From contig QJOU01000017.1 in the NCBI GenBank assembly GCA_003265685.1, positions 45,463 to 109,462 on the forward strand: a stretch of 64,000 nucleotides of DNA, read 5' to 3'. Source of the stretch: Piscinibacter caeni (GTDB taxonomy: Bacteria > Pseudomonadota > Gammaproteobacteria > Burkholderiales > Burkholderiaceae_C). The position numbers and the translations under genes were made by a program. Under the pieces are notes generated by a model. That model was given only the letters and a program-made list of their open reading frames with translations. It searched no databases and was not told the origin of the DNA. Below, in pieces: positions 32,765-44,607 of the stretch; positions within the stretch are counted from its first letter, which is position 1, and each line of letters begins with the position of its first letter.

Positions 32765-34149
32765 CGCTGCGTGGAGACGACCGGCGGCACGATCGCCGCG
32801 GGCATGTCGCGCCCGGCCCAGTAGTCGCGCGTGACCTTCACGACCACCGGCGACAGCAGCACCAGCGACACCAGGTTCGGGAAGGCCATGAAGGCATTCA
32901 GCGTGTCGGACACGAGCCAGACGAAGTCGAGGTGCGTCACCGCGCCGATCAGCACGAACACCGTCCACGCGAGGCGGTAGGGCGTCTCGGACACGGTGCC
33001 GACCAGGTAGGCCCAGCACTTCTCGCCGTAGTAGGCCCAGCCGAGGATGGTGGTGTAGGCGAACACGACGATCGCCACGGCCAGGAAGTTCGCGCCGAAG
33101 CCGGGCAGCGCCGTCTCGAACGCGCTCGAGCTGAGCACCGCGCCCTTCAGGCCGCTTTGCCACGCGCCGGTGACGATCAGCACCAGGCCGGTCATCGTGC
33201 AGACGATCAGCGTGTCGATGAAGGTGCCCATCATGCCGATCAGCCCCGACTCGGCCGCGTGCCGTGTGCGGCCGGCGGCCTGCGCGATGCCGGCGGTGCC
33301 GAGGCCCGCCTCGTTCGAGAAGATGCCGCGCGCCACGCCGTAGCGCATCGCCATCAGCACGCCCGCGCCGACGAAGCCGCCGGTGGCCGCGGTCGGGTTG
33401 AACGCGTGGTGCAGGATCAGCGCGAAGGCCTCGGGGATGCGATCGGCATACAGCCCGAGCACGACCAGTGAGACAACCACGTAGCCGACGCACATGAACG
33501 GCACCAGCTTCTCCGCGACCGCGCCGATGCGCTTGACGCCGCCCAGCAGCACGAAGCCGGTCAGCACCGCCATCACGATGCCCGAGGCCCACGGCGAGAC
33601 GCCGAAGCTGGCGTTCATCACTTCCGCGATGCTGTTGGACTGCACCATGTTGCCGATGCCGAAGCCGGCGATGCCGCCGAACACCGCGAACGCGGCGCCC
33701 AGCCAGCGCCAGCGCGGGCCCAGGCCGTTCTTGATGGCGAACATCGGCCCGCCGGTCTGCTCGCCGCGGTCGTCGGTCTCGCGGAAGTGCACCGCCAGCA
33801 GCACCTCGGCGTACTTCGTCGCCATGCCGACCAGCGCGGTCATCCACATCCAGAACAGCGCGCCGGGCCCGCCGATCGCGATCGCGGTGGCGACGCCGGC
33901 GATGTTGCCGATGCCGACCGTGGCCGCCAGCGCCGTCATCAGGGCCGCATAGGGGCTGATCTCGCCGGCCACGCCAGCCGTCGGGCGACGGCCCTTCCAG
34001 ATCATCCGGAAGCCGGTGCCGATGCGCAGCATCGGCATCAGCTTCAGGCGTGCCTGCAGGAACAGGCCGGTGCCGAGGATCAGCACCAGCATCGGCGGTC
34101 CCCAGACGAAGTCGTTGATCGCCGTGACGATCGCGGTGAGCGTTTCCAA
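32761..34149 (-). CDS. agcS: Sodium:alanine symporter (AGCS family)
   Basis: 462 residues with about ten to eleven membrane helices. Family signatures: GNIAGVATAIAIGGPGALFWMWM, the segment SNEAGLGTAGIAQAAG, and WAYYGEKCW near the C-terminus. It imports alanine (D or L) or glycine with Na+. The start is taken as TTG 34149 because AGGAGA lies seven bases upstream; another TTG at 34176 has no such site. The stop overlaps the alr start (ATGA). Placed between dadA and alr, it supplies substrate to the D-alanine dehydrogenase pathway. A hairpin lies in the 117-base gap behind dadA. Confidence 0.93.
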   Translation of the reverse strand: METLTAIVTAINDFVWGPPMLVLILGTGLFLQARLKLMPMLRIGTGFRMIWKGRRPTAGVAGEISPYAALMTALAATVGIGNIAGVATAIAIGGPGALFWMWMTALVGMATKYAEVLLAVHFRETDDRGEQTGGPMFAIKNGLGPRWRWLGAAFAVFGGIAGFGIGNMVQSNSIAEVMNASFGVSPWASGIVMAVLTGFVLLGGVKRIGAVAEKLVPFMCVGYVVVSLVVLGLYADRIPEAFALILHHAFNPTAATGGFVGAGVLMAMRYGVARGIFSNEAGLGTAGIAQAAGRTRHAAESGLIGMMGTFIDTLIVCTMTGLVLIVTGAWQSGLKGAVLSSSAFETALPGFGANFLAVAIVVFAYTTILGWAYYGEKCWAYLVGTVSETPYRLAWTVFVLIGAVTHLDFVWLVSDTLNAFMAFPNLVSLVLLSPVVVKVTRDYWAGRDMPAAIVPPVVSTQR

Positions 34150-34180
34150 GAAGGTCTCCTCTCGTGGTGGAAGCAAGGCA

Positions 34181-34197
34181 AAGGGCGCTGCGCCCTT
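34181..34197 (-). terminator. Short hairpin between dadA and agcS
   Basis: AAGGGCG and CGCCCTT form a seven-bp stem around a three-base loop, followed on the minus strand by a moderately T-rich stretch (TTTGCCTTGCTT). It could cause partial termination or protect a processed end, lowering symporter and racemase expression relative to dadA. No long U run follows, so the terminator reading is weak. Confidence 0.35.
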
Positions 34198-34266
34198 CGA
34201 TGGGGGCGCGTGCGCGGCGGCCGCGGCGCCGGGGTCGCCGGCGTCGCGGGGGCGGGGTTCAGCGGG

Positions 34267-35571
34267 TCAGGCGCGGGCCGGCTGCAGGGCCGCGCGGGCC
34301 GGACGGCGGTGCGCCGCGCGGCCGTAGCGCTCGACGGTCAGGCCGTCGAGGCTGATCTCCGGCTCGCGGCCGCTGATCAGGTCGGCCAGCACGCGGCCGG
34401 TTCCGGCGGCCATGGTCCAGCCGAGCGTGCCGTGGCCGGTGGCCAGCGACAGGTTGCGGTAGCGCGTGCCGCCGACGATCGGCGTGCCGTCCGGCGTCAT
34501 CGGCCGCAGGCCGGTCCAGAACTCGGCGCGCGAGACGTCGCCGCCATGCGGGAACAGGTCGGTCACCACATGCTCGAGCGTGCGCCGCCGAGCGTCCGAC
34601 AGGCCGAGGTCGAAGCCCGACAGCTGCGCCGTGCCGCCGACGCGGATGCGGTCGCCGAGACGTGTGACCGCGACCTTGTGCGTCTCGTCCATGATGGTCG
34701 ACTCGGGCGCCTGCGCGGCATCCGTCACCGGCAGCGTGATCGAGAAGCCCTTGACCGGGTAGACCGGCACGTCGATGCCCAGCGGCGCGAGCAGGTGCGT
34801 CGAGTAGCTGCCGAGCGCCAGCACCACGTGGTCGGCGCTCAGCACGCCGGCGTCGGTCTCGACGCCGGTCAGGCGCTCGCCGTTGTGCTGCAGCGCGCGG
34901 ATCGACACGCCGAAGCGGAAGTTCGCGCCGAGTTGCTGCGCCATGCGCGCGAGCTCCTGCGTGAACTTGAAGCAGTCGCCCGTCTCGTCGCCCGGCAGGC
35001 GCAGCGCGCCGACGAACTTGTCGCGCGTCGCGGCCAGGCCCGGCTCGACCTTCACGAAGCCGGCGCGATCGAGCACCTCGAAGGGCACGCCCGAGCGGCG
35101 CAGCACCTCGATGTCCTTCGCGACGCCGTCGAGCTGCTGCTGGGTGCGGAACAGCTGCAGCGTGCCCTGCGTGCGCTCGTCGTAGCGGATGCCGGTGTCG
35201 GCGCGCAGCGCCCGCAGGCAGTCGCGGCTGTATTCGGCCAGGCGCACCATGCGCTCCTTGTTGACCGCGTAGGCGCGCTCGTTGCAGTTGGCCAGCATCT
35301 GCAGGCACCAGCGCCACAGCGCCGGGTCGAACGAGGGCTTCACGACCAGCGGACGGTGGTGCATCAGCAGCCACTTGATCGCCTTCAGCGGCACGCCCGG
35401 GCCGGCCCAGGGTGCGGAGTAGCCGGGCGACACCTCGCCGGCATTGGCGTAGCTCGTCTCGAGCGCAGGGCCGGCCTGGCGGTCGACGACCGTGACCTCG
35501 TGGCCCGCCCGGGCCAGGTAATACGCGACCGACGTTCCGATCACACCACTGCCGAGCACCATCACGCGCAT
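34267..35571 (-). CDS. dadA: D-amino acid dehydrogenase (D-alanine:quinone)
   Basis: 434 residues. Membrane-associated FAD enzyme oxidising D-alanine to pyruvate and ammonia with electrons to quinone. The FAD motif is [21 protein letters not shown] at the very start; [20 protein letters not shown] is diagnostic of DadA. The C-terminal [19 protein letters not shown] completes FAD binding. ATG 35571 has AAGGAAG upstream. Upstream is a sigma-54-type promoter, and further out a divergent TyrR-like sigma-54 activator gene. With agcS and alr downstream it makes a complete uptake-racemisation-oxidation pathway for alanine. Confidence 0.96.
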   Translation of the reverse strand: MRVMVLGSGVIGTSVAYYLARAGHEVTVVDRQAGPALETSYANAGEVSPGYSAPWAGPGVPLKAIKWLLMHHRPLVVKPSFDPALWRWCLQMLANCNERAYAVNKERMVRLAEYSRDCLRALRADTGIRYDERTQGTLQLFRTQQQLDGVAKDIEVLRRSGVPFEVLDRAGFVKVEPGLAATRDKFVGALRLPGDETGDCFKFTQELARMAQQLGANFRFGVSIRALQHNGERLTGVETDAGVLSADHVVLALGSYSTHLLAPLGIDVPVYPVKGFSITLPVTDAAQAPESTIMDETHKVAVTRLGDRIRVGGTAQLSGFDLGLSDARRRTLEHVVTDLFPHGGDVSRAEFWTGLRPMTPDGTPIVGGTRYRNLSLATGHGTLGWTMAAGTGRVLADLISGREPEISLDGLTVERYGRAAHRRPARAALQPARA

Positions 35572-35624
35572 GACGTCTTCCTTGCAAGTCGAGGCGCGCC
35601 GCGGCGCGCGATGGGAACTCCCTT

Positions 35625-35640
35625 CGCACCGTTCGTGCCA
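35625..35640 (-). promoter_or_regulatory. Sigma-54 (RpoN) type -24/-12 promoter for dadA
   Basis: On the minus strand TGGCACGAACGGTGCG matches the -24/-12 consensus. The invariant GG and GC are present with exact ten-base spacing, and the -24 half TGGCACG is perfect. Predicted transcription starts near 35614, giving a 43-base leader before dadA. The presence of a sigma-54 activator gene on the other side supports it. Confidence 0.65.
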
Positions 35641-35693
35641 GCTCTGCAATGCCTTTGAAATCAACGACTTAGCCAAAGTCGCCAAACCAGGGT

Positions 35694-35713
35694 CCGTCAC
35701 GAAAGCGTGACGG
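35694..35713. promoter_or_regulatory. Perfect 20-bp palindrome, candidate activator site
   Basis: CCGTCACG and CGTGACGG flank AAAG. The centre is about 90 bases upstream of the predicted sigma-54 start of dadA and about 110 bases before the divergent activator gene. That is the usual position for an enhancer site bound by the neighbouring TyrR-like protein, which has a C-terminal helix-turn-helix. Its AGTA/TACT-flanked AT-rich neighbour (about 35722-35738) is an alternative. Binding is inferred. Confidence 0.55.
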
Positions 35714-35812
35714 TCATCCCCAGTAAATAGCAAATACTCCTTTGATGACAACGATTTGGAGGTTGCGTATCGATCCGAATACACTGTCTTGAAATCCAGA
35801 CGGTCACCGCCC

Positions 35813-37345
<1,533 letters not shown>

Positions 37346-37354
37346 CGCCCGCCT

Positions 37355-38710
37355 TCAACGCCCCCGCCGCTCCTTCAGCATCTGCGCGATCAGGAAGGCC
37401 AGCTCCAGGCTCTGCGAGCCGTTCAGGCGCGGGTCGCAGGCACTGCGGTAGCGCTGCGCCAGGCTGGCGTCGGTCAGGCCCTGCGCGCCGCCGCGGCATT
37501 CGGTGACGTCGGCGCCGGACAGCTCGACGTGCACGCCGCCGGCGTGGCTGCCCTCGGCGGCATGCACGGCGAAGAAGTCGCGCAGCTCGGCCAGGATGTT
37601 GCCGAAGTCGCGCGTCTTGTAGCCGTTCGCGCTGGTCACGGTGTTGCCGTGCATCGGGTCGCAGCACCACACCGGCGCGCGACCGTCTTCGCGCAGCGCG
37701 CGCAGCAGCGCGGGCAGGCGCTGCGGCAGCACGCCCGTGCCCATGCGCGTGATCAGCAGCAGCCGGCCGGGGCGGCGCTCGGGGTCGAGCACATCGAGCA
37801 GGCGGCGCACGTCGTCGGGCTCGGCCTTCGGCCCGAGCTTCACGCCGATCGGGTTGGCGATGCCGCGCAGGTACTCCACGTGCGCGCCGTCGAGCGCGCG
37901 GGTGCGCTCGCCCAGCCAGAGCAGGTGGGCCGAGCCGCCGTACCAATGGCCGCTGGCCTCGTCGCGGCGCGTCAGCGCCTGCTCGTAGTGCAGGTGCAGC
38001 GCTTCGTGCGAGGTGAAGAAGTCCACCGCGTGCAGCTGCGGCGTGCGCGCGGCGTCGAAGCCGCAGGCCTCCATGAAGGCGAGGCAGTCGGTGATGCGGT
38101 CGGCCAGCGTCTCGAAGCGCTCGCCCTGCGGGCTGGCGCGCACGAAGTCGGTGGTCCAGCGGTGCACCTGGTGCAGGTCGGCGAAGCCGCCTTGCGCCAG
38201 CGCGCGCAGCAGGTTCAGCACCGCCGCGGCGTGCGAGTAGGCGCGCAGCAGGCGCTGCGGATCCGGCTGGCGCGCCGCGGCGTCGAAGGCGCTGCCGTTG
38301 ACGATGTCGCCGCGGTAGGAGGGCAGGGTGACGCCGTCGAGCGTCTCGGTGTCGGACGAACGCGGCTTGGCGAACTGCCCGGCGATGCGCCCAACCTTGA
38401 CCACCGGGCAGGCGGCGGCGTAGGTCAGCACAACCGCCATCTGCAGCAGCACGCGGAAGGTGCCGCGCACCGTCTCGCCGCCCAGCTCGTCGAAGCTCTC
38501 GGCGCAGTCGCCGCCCTGCAGCAGGAAGGCCTCGCCGCGCGCCACCGCGGCGAGCTGGCCGCGCAGCGCCTCGGTCTCGCCCGGCTCCACCAGCGTGGGC
38601 CAGGCGGCGAGCTGGCCCTCGGCGCCGGCGAGCGCGGCGGCGTCGGGGTAGGCGGGCAGCTGGCGCAGCGGGCGGTTGCGCCAGCTCGAGGGGGACCAGT
38701 CTTGGTTCAT
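37355..38710 (-). CDS. 3-deoxy-7-phosphoheptulonate synthase, class II
   Basis: 451 residues, class II (plant/Mycobacterium-type) DAHP synthase, first step of the shikimate pathway: phosphoenolpyruvate plus erythrose 4-phosphate. Blocks visible: [62 protein letters not shown], and [16 protein letters not shown]. The start ATG 38710 gives the usual N-terminus [11 protein letters not shown]. It converges on the TyrR-like gene with nine bases between them, so the regulator is not an obvious cotranscript. It is divergent from the TIR/beta-propeller gene. Confidence 0.95.
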   Translation of the reverse strand: MNQDWSPSSWRNRPLRQLPAYPDAAALAGAEGQLAAWPTLVEPGETEALRGQLAAVARGEAFLLQGGDCAESFDELGGETVRGTFRVLLQMAVVLTYAAACPVVKVGRIAGQFAKPRSSDTETLDGVTLPSYRGDIVNGSAFDAAARQPDPQRLLRAYSHAAAVLNLLRALAQGGFADLHQVHRWTTDFVRASPQGERFETLADRITDCLAFMEACGFDAARTPQLHAVDFFTSHEALHLHYEQALTRRDEASGHWYGGSAHLLWLGERTRALDGAHVEYLRGIANPIGVKLGPKAEPDDVRRLLDVLDPERRPGRLLLITRMGTGVLPQRLPALLRALREDGRAPVWCCDPMHGNTVTSANGYKTRDFGNILAELRDFFAVHAAEGSHAGGVHVELSGADVTECRGGAQGLTDASLAQRYRSACDPRLNGSQSLELAFLIAQMLKERRGR

Positions 38711-38770
38711 CACGTGCGTCGAGAGTCGCCCGACTGTAGCGTGCCACCGCGCCGGAGTACGCTGCGCGCG

Positions 38771-41700
38771 ATGGCCTGGGACTACGACCTGTTCGTCAGC
38801 TACCGACGCGAGCCCGATCTCGCACTGGCGCGCGAGGTCGAACGTTTCCTCGAGGCCTTTCATCAGACGCCGGTGGATGCCGAGCGTGTCGGCGCGCTGC
38901 GGCCGCTCGCGGTGTGCGTCGACGGCTCGGACTTCAGCCTGCCGCCGCCGGATGCCGCCGGCGCCGAGGCCTCGGCGGCCCGCGAGGTCGGCGCGGTGCT
39001 CGAGCGTTACCTCGGGCGCAGCAAGGAGCTGCTGGTGCTGTGCTCGCGCGCCGCCGCGCTGCCGAGCTTCGTCGACGACGAGGTGCGCTGGTTCCTGCAG
39101 CACCGCGGGCCGGGCTGGATCCGGCTCGCCTTCACCGAGGGCGAGGAGCCGGCCGCGGCGATCGACGAGTTCCTGCCGCCGGCACTGCGCGGCAGCGGCC
39201 TCGCGCAGCAGATCGCCTACGACCTGCGCGGCTACGACACCCGCCGCGCGCGCGGCTGGCGCAAGGTGCCGCCGTTCCAGGAGGAGCTGGTGCGCCTGGC
39301 CTGCGACCTGCTCGGCAAGCCGGCCGGGCTGGTGGCGCCGAGCTGGTTCCGCGCCGAGCTGGAGCGCGTGCGCAGCGCCAGCCTGCAGATGGCGGCGAGC
39401 GCGCGCTACGAGTCGCTGCTCGGCGACCCGGCGCGTGCGCTGCTCGGTGCGGTGCGCGCGCACGAGCTGCACCCCAGCGAGCAGAGCGAGCGGGCGCTGA
39501 AGGACGCCTACCGCGCCGCCATCCTGCACCACGTGAATCGCCAGGCGGCGGCGCAGATCACCGGCTCGGGCCCGGGTTACCTGGCCGGGCGCTGGAAGCA
39601 GGGCGAGGTGTTCGTCAAGACCAGCCCGGACGGTCGCTGGCGAGCGCTCGTCACCGAGCGCGGGCGCGACGGGCCCAAGCCGCCCGGCGAGGTCTACCTC
39701 GTCAGCAACGAGACGCAGCGCGCGCTGCGGCTCGAGATGCCCGGCGATGCACGCGGCCGCGTCGAGGACGTGGCCTTCGACCAGGCCTCGCAGCAGGTGT
39801 TCGTGACGCGCTACTTCGAGCTGATCGTCTACGCGCTGGACGGCCGCGTCACCGGGCGCGGCACCTACTCGCGCTGGACCAAGTCGCCGGTGCCGCTGCT
39901 GGCCGGCTGGGTGCACGGGCGCTTCGTCGCCGGGGCCGATGCCAAGGGCGGGCTCTGGCTGCTCGACCCGACCGACCGCGACGCCGGCGTGCAGCTGCGC
40001 AGCGAGTGGTCGCGCGACGCGGTGGTGGCGCTGGACCTCGCGCCCGATGGCCGCCGCCTGGCGGTGGTGCTCGAGTCCACGCGCGCCGAGCTGATCGACC
40101 TGGACGATCTCGCCAAACCGCAGGTCAGCGTGCTCGGCGAGCGGGGCGTGCTGTGCGCGCGTTTCCTCGCCGACGACCTGCTCGTGCTCGGCGGCGAGGA
40201 CGGCCGTGTGCGCCGCCTCGAGCGCGGCCCCGCGGGCTGGACCGAGACGCTCGCGAGCGAGCCGCTGCCCGCGCCGGTGGACTGGGTGGTGCGCTCGGAC
40301 GACGGCAGCCTGCTCGCCGCCGTCGGCGCCGACCGGCGCATCGTGGTGCTCGACGCCACCACCCATGCGCTGCGCACGACGCTGGACTACACGCGCGAGG
40401 TCGACTGGCGCGCCCAGCTCGTGCTGCCGGTGCGGCCCGAGCGTGTCTGGCCGCAGGACCTGCCGGCCTCCGACGAGCGTCTGCGCTGGCCCGGCACGCC
40501 GCTGGCCGTGGAGGCCCTGCGCGAATGCCATGGCGAGCGCTGGATCGTCACCAGCGAGCCCGACGGCGACTACCTGCGCCGCACACGCGCCTGGCGGCTG
40601 GCCGGCGACGGCACGGCTCAGGCGGTCGGCGGCGCCGTCGCCGACGTGCGGGCGCTCGGCCCGTTGACCTTGTTGTACGCCTCGTACGGCGCCGGCGCGC
40701 AGGCGCTGTGGCGCGATGCTGCGGGGGCGCTGCGCACCCTGCCGTCGGCCGAGGCCTCGGTGCACGGCGCGGTGGCGCTGGGCGACACCTGGTGGATCGC
40801 CAGCTCGACGGGCCTGTACACGCTGCGTGGGGACCAGGTCGAACGCGTCTCGCCGGCCGACTGGAACGTGCAGGAACTGGTGCCGATCGACGGCCGCCTG
40901 TGGGTGCGCACGCGAAGCGGCGTGGCCGTGGTCGACGGCGGCGAGCTGGTGCGCGTGACGGAGACCTTCGTCGAGGTCGCGCGTATCGTGCCGGCCGGCG
41001 GGGCGGTCTGGCTGCTGCGCCGCTTCGGCGCCTTCGGCAGCGGCGGCGGCCCGGCGATCCGTGTCGACGGCTGGCTCACCCGCGAGCTGCCCGGGCGGGC
41101 CGCGGTGGTCGGCGCGGTGCTCGACTGCGCCGGGGCGGCCTGGGTGGCGGAGGAGAAGCGCGTGCACCGCGTGGCCGGCGACGAGATGCGCTGCATCGAC
41201 GGGCTCGAGGCCTTCGCCGACGCGGCGCTCGCGAGCGGCCCGACGGTGTGGCTGACGACCCGCTCGCGCGGCCTGTTCAACCCCGAGGGCCCGAGCTACC
41301 GCGTCGACGCCGGTGCGCGCCGCGCGCAGCCCACCGGCTGGTTGTCGACGCGCCTGTTCGACACCGCGCAAGGCCCGTGCGCAAGCTACCTGCGCGACGG
41401 CGTGCTGCGCTGCGCGCGGCTCGAACCCGACGGTGCCGACGAACTGGACCTGGGCGGCGCCGCGCTGACCGCGGCCCAGCTGATCGACGGCCGGCTCTGG
41501 CTGCTCACCGAGCGCGGCGCGCGGCGCGTGGACGGCCGGCAACTCGAGCGCTGCGGGCCGGAGCGGCCGGTGCGGGCGCTGCAGGTGCTCGGTGATGCGC
41601 TGTGGCTGTTCGGCGCGGGCTGGGTGGCGCGCCGCGACGCCGACGGCGAACAGGTGTGGCCGACTGCCGGCCTGGCCGTCACGCGCGCGCTGCGCGCGGG

Positions 41701-41887
41701 CGGCAGCGACTGGCTGCTGACCGAGGGGCCCGGCCCCGCACTGCAGGTCGGCCCGAGCCGACTGACGCGCTGGGGGCCGCGTGGCGGCGGCGTGCGCGAG
41801 GTGCTCGAGTTCGACAGCGCGACCTGGCTGCTGACCACCGTCGCCGGCCGGCCCGGGCCGGCGCGGCGCGCCTGGCGGAAGCGGTGA
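38771..41887 (+). CDS. TIR domain fused to a long beta-propeller-like region
   Basis: 1038 residues. Residues 1-165 are a TIR domain: [10 protein letters not shown] strand A, a long BB-loop region with [20 protein letters not shown], and Glu104 in FVDDEVRWF at the catalytic position. Residues 185-260 are helical ([17 protein letters not shown], ending in an [12 protein letters not shown] helix). From about 270 on there are repeated beta-blade units ending in W/D patterns ([22 protein letters not shown], then [18 protein letters not shown]), suggesting one or two propellers. No membrane helix. ATG 38771 is six codons before strand A. The last five codons lie inside tRNA-Ser on the opposite strand. 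Likely a large sensor with a TIR effector or signal head. Confidence 0.82.
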   Translation: MAWDYDLFVSYRREPDLALAREVERFLEAFHQTPVDAERVGALRPLAVCVDGSDFSLPPPDAAGAEASAAREVGAVLERYLGRSKELLVLCSRAAALPSFVDDEVRWFLQHRGPGWIRLAFTEGEEPAAAIDEFLPPALRGSGLAQQIAYDLRGYDTRRARGWRKVPPFQEELVRLACDLLGKPAGLVAPSWFRAELERVRSASLQMAASARYESLLGDPARALLGAVRAHELHPSEQSERALKDAYRAAILHHVNRQAAAQITGSGPGYLAGRWKQGEVFVKTSPDGRWRALVTERGRDGPKPPGEVYLVSNETQRALRLEMPGDARGRVEDVAFDQASQQVFVTRYFELIVYALDGRVTGRGTYSRWTKSPVPLLAGWVHGRFVAGADAKGGLWLLDPTDRDAGVQLRSEWSRDAVVALDLAPDGRRLAVVLESTRAELIDLDDLAKPQVSVLGERGVLCARFLADDLLVLGGEDGRVRRLERGPAGWTETLASEPLPAPVDWVVRSDDGSLLAAVGADRRIVVLDATTHALRTTLDYTREVDWRAQLVLPVRPERVWPQDLPASDERLRWPGTPLAVEALRECHGERWIVTSEPDGDYLRRTRAWRLAGDGTAQAVGGAVADVRALGPLTLLYASYGAGAQALWRDAAGALRTLPSAEASVHGAVALGDTWWIASSTGLYTLRGDQVERVSPADWNVQELVPIDGRLWVRTRSGVAVVDGGELVRVTETFVEVARIVPAGGAVWLLRRFGAFGSGGGPAIRVDGWLTRELPGRAAVVGAVLDCAGAAWVAEEKRVHRVAGDEMRCIDGLEAFADAALASGPTVWLTTRSRGLFNPEGPSYRVDAGARRAQPTGWLSTRLFDTAQGPCASYLRDGVLRCARLEPDGADELDLGGAALTAAQLIDGRLWLLTERGARRVDGRQLERCGPERPVRALQVLGDALWLFGAGWVARRDADGEQVWPTAGLAVTRALRAGGSDWLLTEGPGPALQVGPSRLTRWGPRGGGVREVLEFDSATWLLTTVAGRPGPARRAWRKR

Positions 41888-41960
41888 GATTCGAACTCAC
41901 GGACGGTTGCCCGTCGCCGGTTTTCAAGACCGGTGCAATCGACCACTCTGCCACGCTTCC
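41873..41960 (-). tRNA. tRNA-Ser (UGA anticodon)
   Basis: 88 bases including an encoded CCA. The acceptor stem pairs 41960-41954 with 41883-41877. The anticodon loop TCTTGAAAA contains TGA, the variable arm is long as in all serine tRNAs, and the T loop reads GTTCGAATC. The 3' end, from CCA through the acceptor strand and into the T arm, overlaps the end of the TIR/beta-propeller gene on the other strand by 15 bases. Confidence 0.97.
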
Positions 41961-42005
41961 CGTGCGCACGATTCTATCGAGCAGGCTGCGCCGGCCCCGG
42001 CCGCA

Positions 42006-42497
42006 TCAGCCGTGCCGCGCCGCCTCGATCGCGGCGATGTCGATCTTGCCCATCTGCATCATCGCCTCGAAGGCGCGCCGGGCCGCGGCGGGGTCGGGGT
42101 CGGCCAGTGCTTCGATCAGCGCGCGCGGCGTGATCTGCCACGACAGGCCCCATCGGTCCTTGCACCAGCCGCACTCGCTGGCCTGGCCGCCGTGGCCGAC
42201 GATCGCGTTCCACAGGCGGTCGGTCTCGGCCTGGTCGTCCGTCGCGACCTGGAACGAGAAGGCCTCGCTGTGCCGGAACATCGGGCCGCCGTTCAGGCCC
42301 AGGCAGGGGATGCCCATCACGGTGAACTGCACGGTGAGCACGTCGCCCTCCTTGCCCATCGGGTAGTCGCCCGGGGCGCGCTGGACGGCGCCCACCGCGC
42401 TGTCGGGAAAGGTCTCGGCGTAGAACCGTGCGGCATCCAGTGCGGCGCCGTCGTACCAGAGGCAGATCGTGTTCTTGGGCAACATGGTGTTCTCCAT
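42006..42497 (-). CDS. VOC-superfamily (PhnB/3-demethylubiquinone-like) protein
   Basis: 163 residues. The PhnB-type glyoxalase fold is recognisable from ICLWYDGAALDAARFYAETF, VQFTVMGIPCLGLNGGP, SFQVATDDQAETDRLW and the ending WGLSWQITPRAL. Members bind a metal or small ligand through paired beta-alpha-beta-beta-beta units; most have unknown substrates despite the methyltransferase name. Soluble, no signal. It follows tRNA-Ser upstream on the same strand and is divergent from the beta-sandwich/peptidoglycan-binding gene. Start ATG 42497, with a second possible ATG four codons later. Confidence 0.88.
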   Translation of the reverse strand: MENTMLPKNTICLWYDGAALDAARFYAETFPDSAVGAVQRAPGDYPMGKEGDVLTVQFTVMGIPCLGLNGGPMFRHSEAFSFQVATDDQAETDRLWNAIVGHGGQASECGWCKDRWGLSWQITPRALIEALADPDPAAARRAFEAMMQMGKIDIAAIEAARHG

Positions 42498-42687
42498 CGC
42501 CGCAGCGCAACGGCGGCTCCTGTCACGACGAACCGGGGCCGGCCGGATCGACAGGCTTCGTCGTCGAGCATGCGGCCGTCGGAGCGGCCCGGGAAACCGC
42601 GGGATGGGCGCGCGGCCCCCGCGCGCCTAGCATGCACCGCACCCGTTCGGCGCCGCCCGTCGGCGCCGGCCTCCGCGGAGACGCAGC

Positions 42688-44532
42688 ATGCCTCTTCTTG
42701 CCTCCCTCGGCCTCAGGGCGCCCAAGTCGAGCCGGAGCGCACTCGCCGGTGCCGCACCCAGGGCACAGACCACGATGACGATCCGCAACGCGATGGGCGT
42801 GCCCATCACGCTGGTCGACTCGGGCCTGCAGTTCAAGACGGCGCGTTTCGAGGGCGGCCCGCCGTCCACCATCGGCCCGCACGGCAAGGCGACGTTCCGG
42901 ATCGTCGAAAGCACGCTGGGCGCGCCGAAGACGGGCGGCCAGCTGCTCTATCACATCGACATGAAGCGACACAACGCCAACGTGCGCTTCACGTGGGCCA
43001 ACATCAACGCCAAGGCGAGGATCGAGGGCGAAGGCCCGTTCTCGCACAAGGTCGAGGCGGTGACCGACAGCGACAAGGGCAACACCTACCTGTTCATCGT
43101 GCAGGACGTGGAGGACTTCAACGCCGACCCGCTGCAGATGCGCATCGACCTGCTCAACAACTCGGGCTTCGAACTGCGCCTGCACGGCACCGAACTGCAG
43201 GATTCGGAGCACAACGAGTTCCGCGAGCCGCCGCCGCCGCTCGTGGTGAAGAAGGCCGCGACCTCCTTTCTCGTGCAGGGGCTCAGGCCGGAGTCCGAGT
43301 GTGCCGGCGCCGCGAGCTGGGTCGTGGCGGAGTCCGGCGAGCGGCGCCACGTCGTGGGCGTGCGCTGGCGCAAGGGCGCTCGCCCGGTGGGCAGCGTCAC
43401 GCCCAACGACGGCGCCTTCCTGGTCGAGGGCACGGTGGTGGCGCAGGACCGGGTGAAGTTCGTCGTCCGCAAGCACGACGGCCCGCCGCCCGAGCCGCAG
43501 AAGCCCACCCGCGTGACCATCGTCAACAACGCGCCCTTCGCGCTCGTGCAGGACCTGCTGCAGCTCGACAACGAGCGCGCCGGCTTCAATTCGCGCCCCG
43601 CGCCCACCATCGAGGGCGGGCGCCGGACGCAGTTCGAGGTCGAGGCCAAGGACCCCGAGTTCCCCGACCAGAGCGGCATCGTGGCCTACACCTTCAGCAT
43701 CGACCGGCAGGACGGCAGCGGCCCCGTGGAGCATGTCGTGGCGATGGACTGGCGCAGCGAGCCACCGCCCTCGTTCGCCCGGATCTCGCCGCCCGCCGAT
43801 GGCATGAGCTGCGAGGTGAGCGGCGCCCACCCGGGCATCGTGTTCACCTTCGCCGGCGGCTCGCTCGACTTCGACCCGCCCGCGCAAGGCCGCGAGCCCA
43901 CGCTGCGCAAGGGCGACAAGAGCGCGGACGGCTGGGTCGAGTACCTGCAGGAGGCGCTCAACCACCACCTCGGCGCCGGCCTCGAGGTCGACGGCGATTT
44001 CGGCGCGCAGACGCTCAAGGCGGTGAAGGCCTTCCAGAAGAAGCACAAGGACGAGGGCGTGCTCGAGGACGGCATCGTGGGCGACCAGACCTGGTCCTTC
44101 CTGCGCGAGGGCGTGCCGCAAAAGCCCAGGACCGACGGCCGCAAGCCGCACACCTTCGTCGAGAAGGGCGTGGAGGCACGCTGGGTGCGCGAGAAGCGGG
44201 TGGTGGCGCTCGAGGCTGGCGCGGACGCGCTGGTCATGACGGCCATCTGCGTGGGCGACCGGGCCGACATCGCGGGCCGTCCGGTGCGCCTGCGCGTGAC
44301 GAGCCCCTCGGGTGAGAAGAAGGTGTTCGAGCGGCCCCTCGGTGCGGCTCGCCCGGCCTCCACGACGGGCCAGGGCAGCCTGCACGACGTGCACATCCGA
44401 AACTTCTCGACCTTGTTCGACGACACCGCGTCGTCGCCCCCGCCGGGGGACTACACGATCGAGGGCTTTCTCGAGAAGGAACTCGGCGGGGACTTCTTCT
44501 CCGAGACGGTCACCATCGTGGCGGCGGCATAG
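42688..44532 (+). CDS. Three beta-sandwich (aegerolysin-like) repeats plus peptidoglycan-binding domain
   Basis: 614 residues. Three units begin with a strand of the form T/R-x-N-x-x-G/P-x-x-L (about residues 31, 151 and 275: TIRNAMGVPITLV, IDLLNNSGFELRL, VTIVNNAPFALVQ). Each then has a P-rich I-x-P/G turn and an aromatic strand. This pattern resembles aegerolysin or related pore-protein beta-sandwiches. Residues 405-475 are a PGBD1 peptidoglycan-binding domain (YLQEALNHHLGA, VDGDFGAQTLKAVKAFQKKH, GIVGDQTW). The last 135 residues form an immunoglobulin-like domain. No classical signal peptide is seen, so export would need another route. It could be a cell-wall-targeted toxin or adhesion factor; the aegerolysin link is tentative. 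Confidence 0.7.
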   Translation: MPLLASLGLRAPKSSRSALAGAAPRAQTTMTIRNAMGVPITLVDSGLQFKTARFEGGPPSTIGPHGKATFRIVESTLGAPKTGGQLLYHIDMKRHNANVRFTWANINAKARIEGEGPFSHKVEAVTDSDKGNTYLFIVQDVEDFNADPLQMRIDLLNNSGFELRLHGTELQDSEHNEFREPPPPLVVKKAATSFLVQGLRPESECAGAASWVVAESGERRHVVGVRWRKGARPVGSVTPNDGAFLVEGTVVAQDRVKFVVRKHDGPPPEPQKPTRVTIVNNAPFALVQDLLQLDNERAGFNSRPAPTIEGGRRTQFEVEAKDPEFPDQSGIVAYTFSIDRQDGSGPVEHVVAMDWRSEPPPSFARISPPADGMSCEVSGAHPGIVFTFAGGSLDFDPPAQGREPTLRKGDKSADGWVEYLQEALNHHLGAGLEVDGDFGAQTLKAVKAFQKKHKDEGVLEDGIVGDQTWSFLREGVPQKPRTDGRKPHTFVEKGVEARWVREKRVVALEAGADALVMTAICVGDRADIAGRPVRLRVTSPSGEKKVFERPLGAARPASTTGQGSLHDVHIRNFSTLFDDTASSPPPGDYTIEGFLEKELGGDFFSETVTIVAAA

Positions 44533-44607
44533 GCGCAGGACCGCCCCCCGGTCCTGCAGTAACCGGTGGCCGCCTCGCCGCCTCGCCCCTCGCGACGGCG
44601 CATCGAC

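Noticed and set aside
35722..35738. TyrR box (TGTAAA-N6-TTTACA)
   Set aside because: The AGTA/TACT sequence matches only loosely; the 20-bp palindrome nearby is a better operator candidate.
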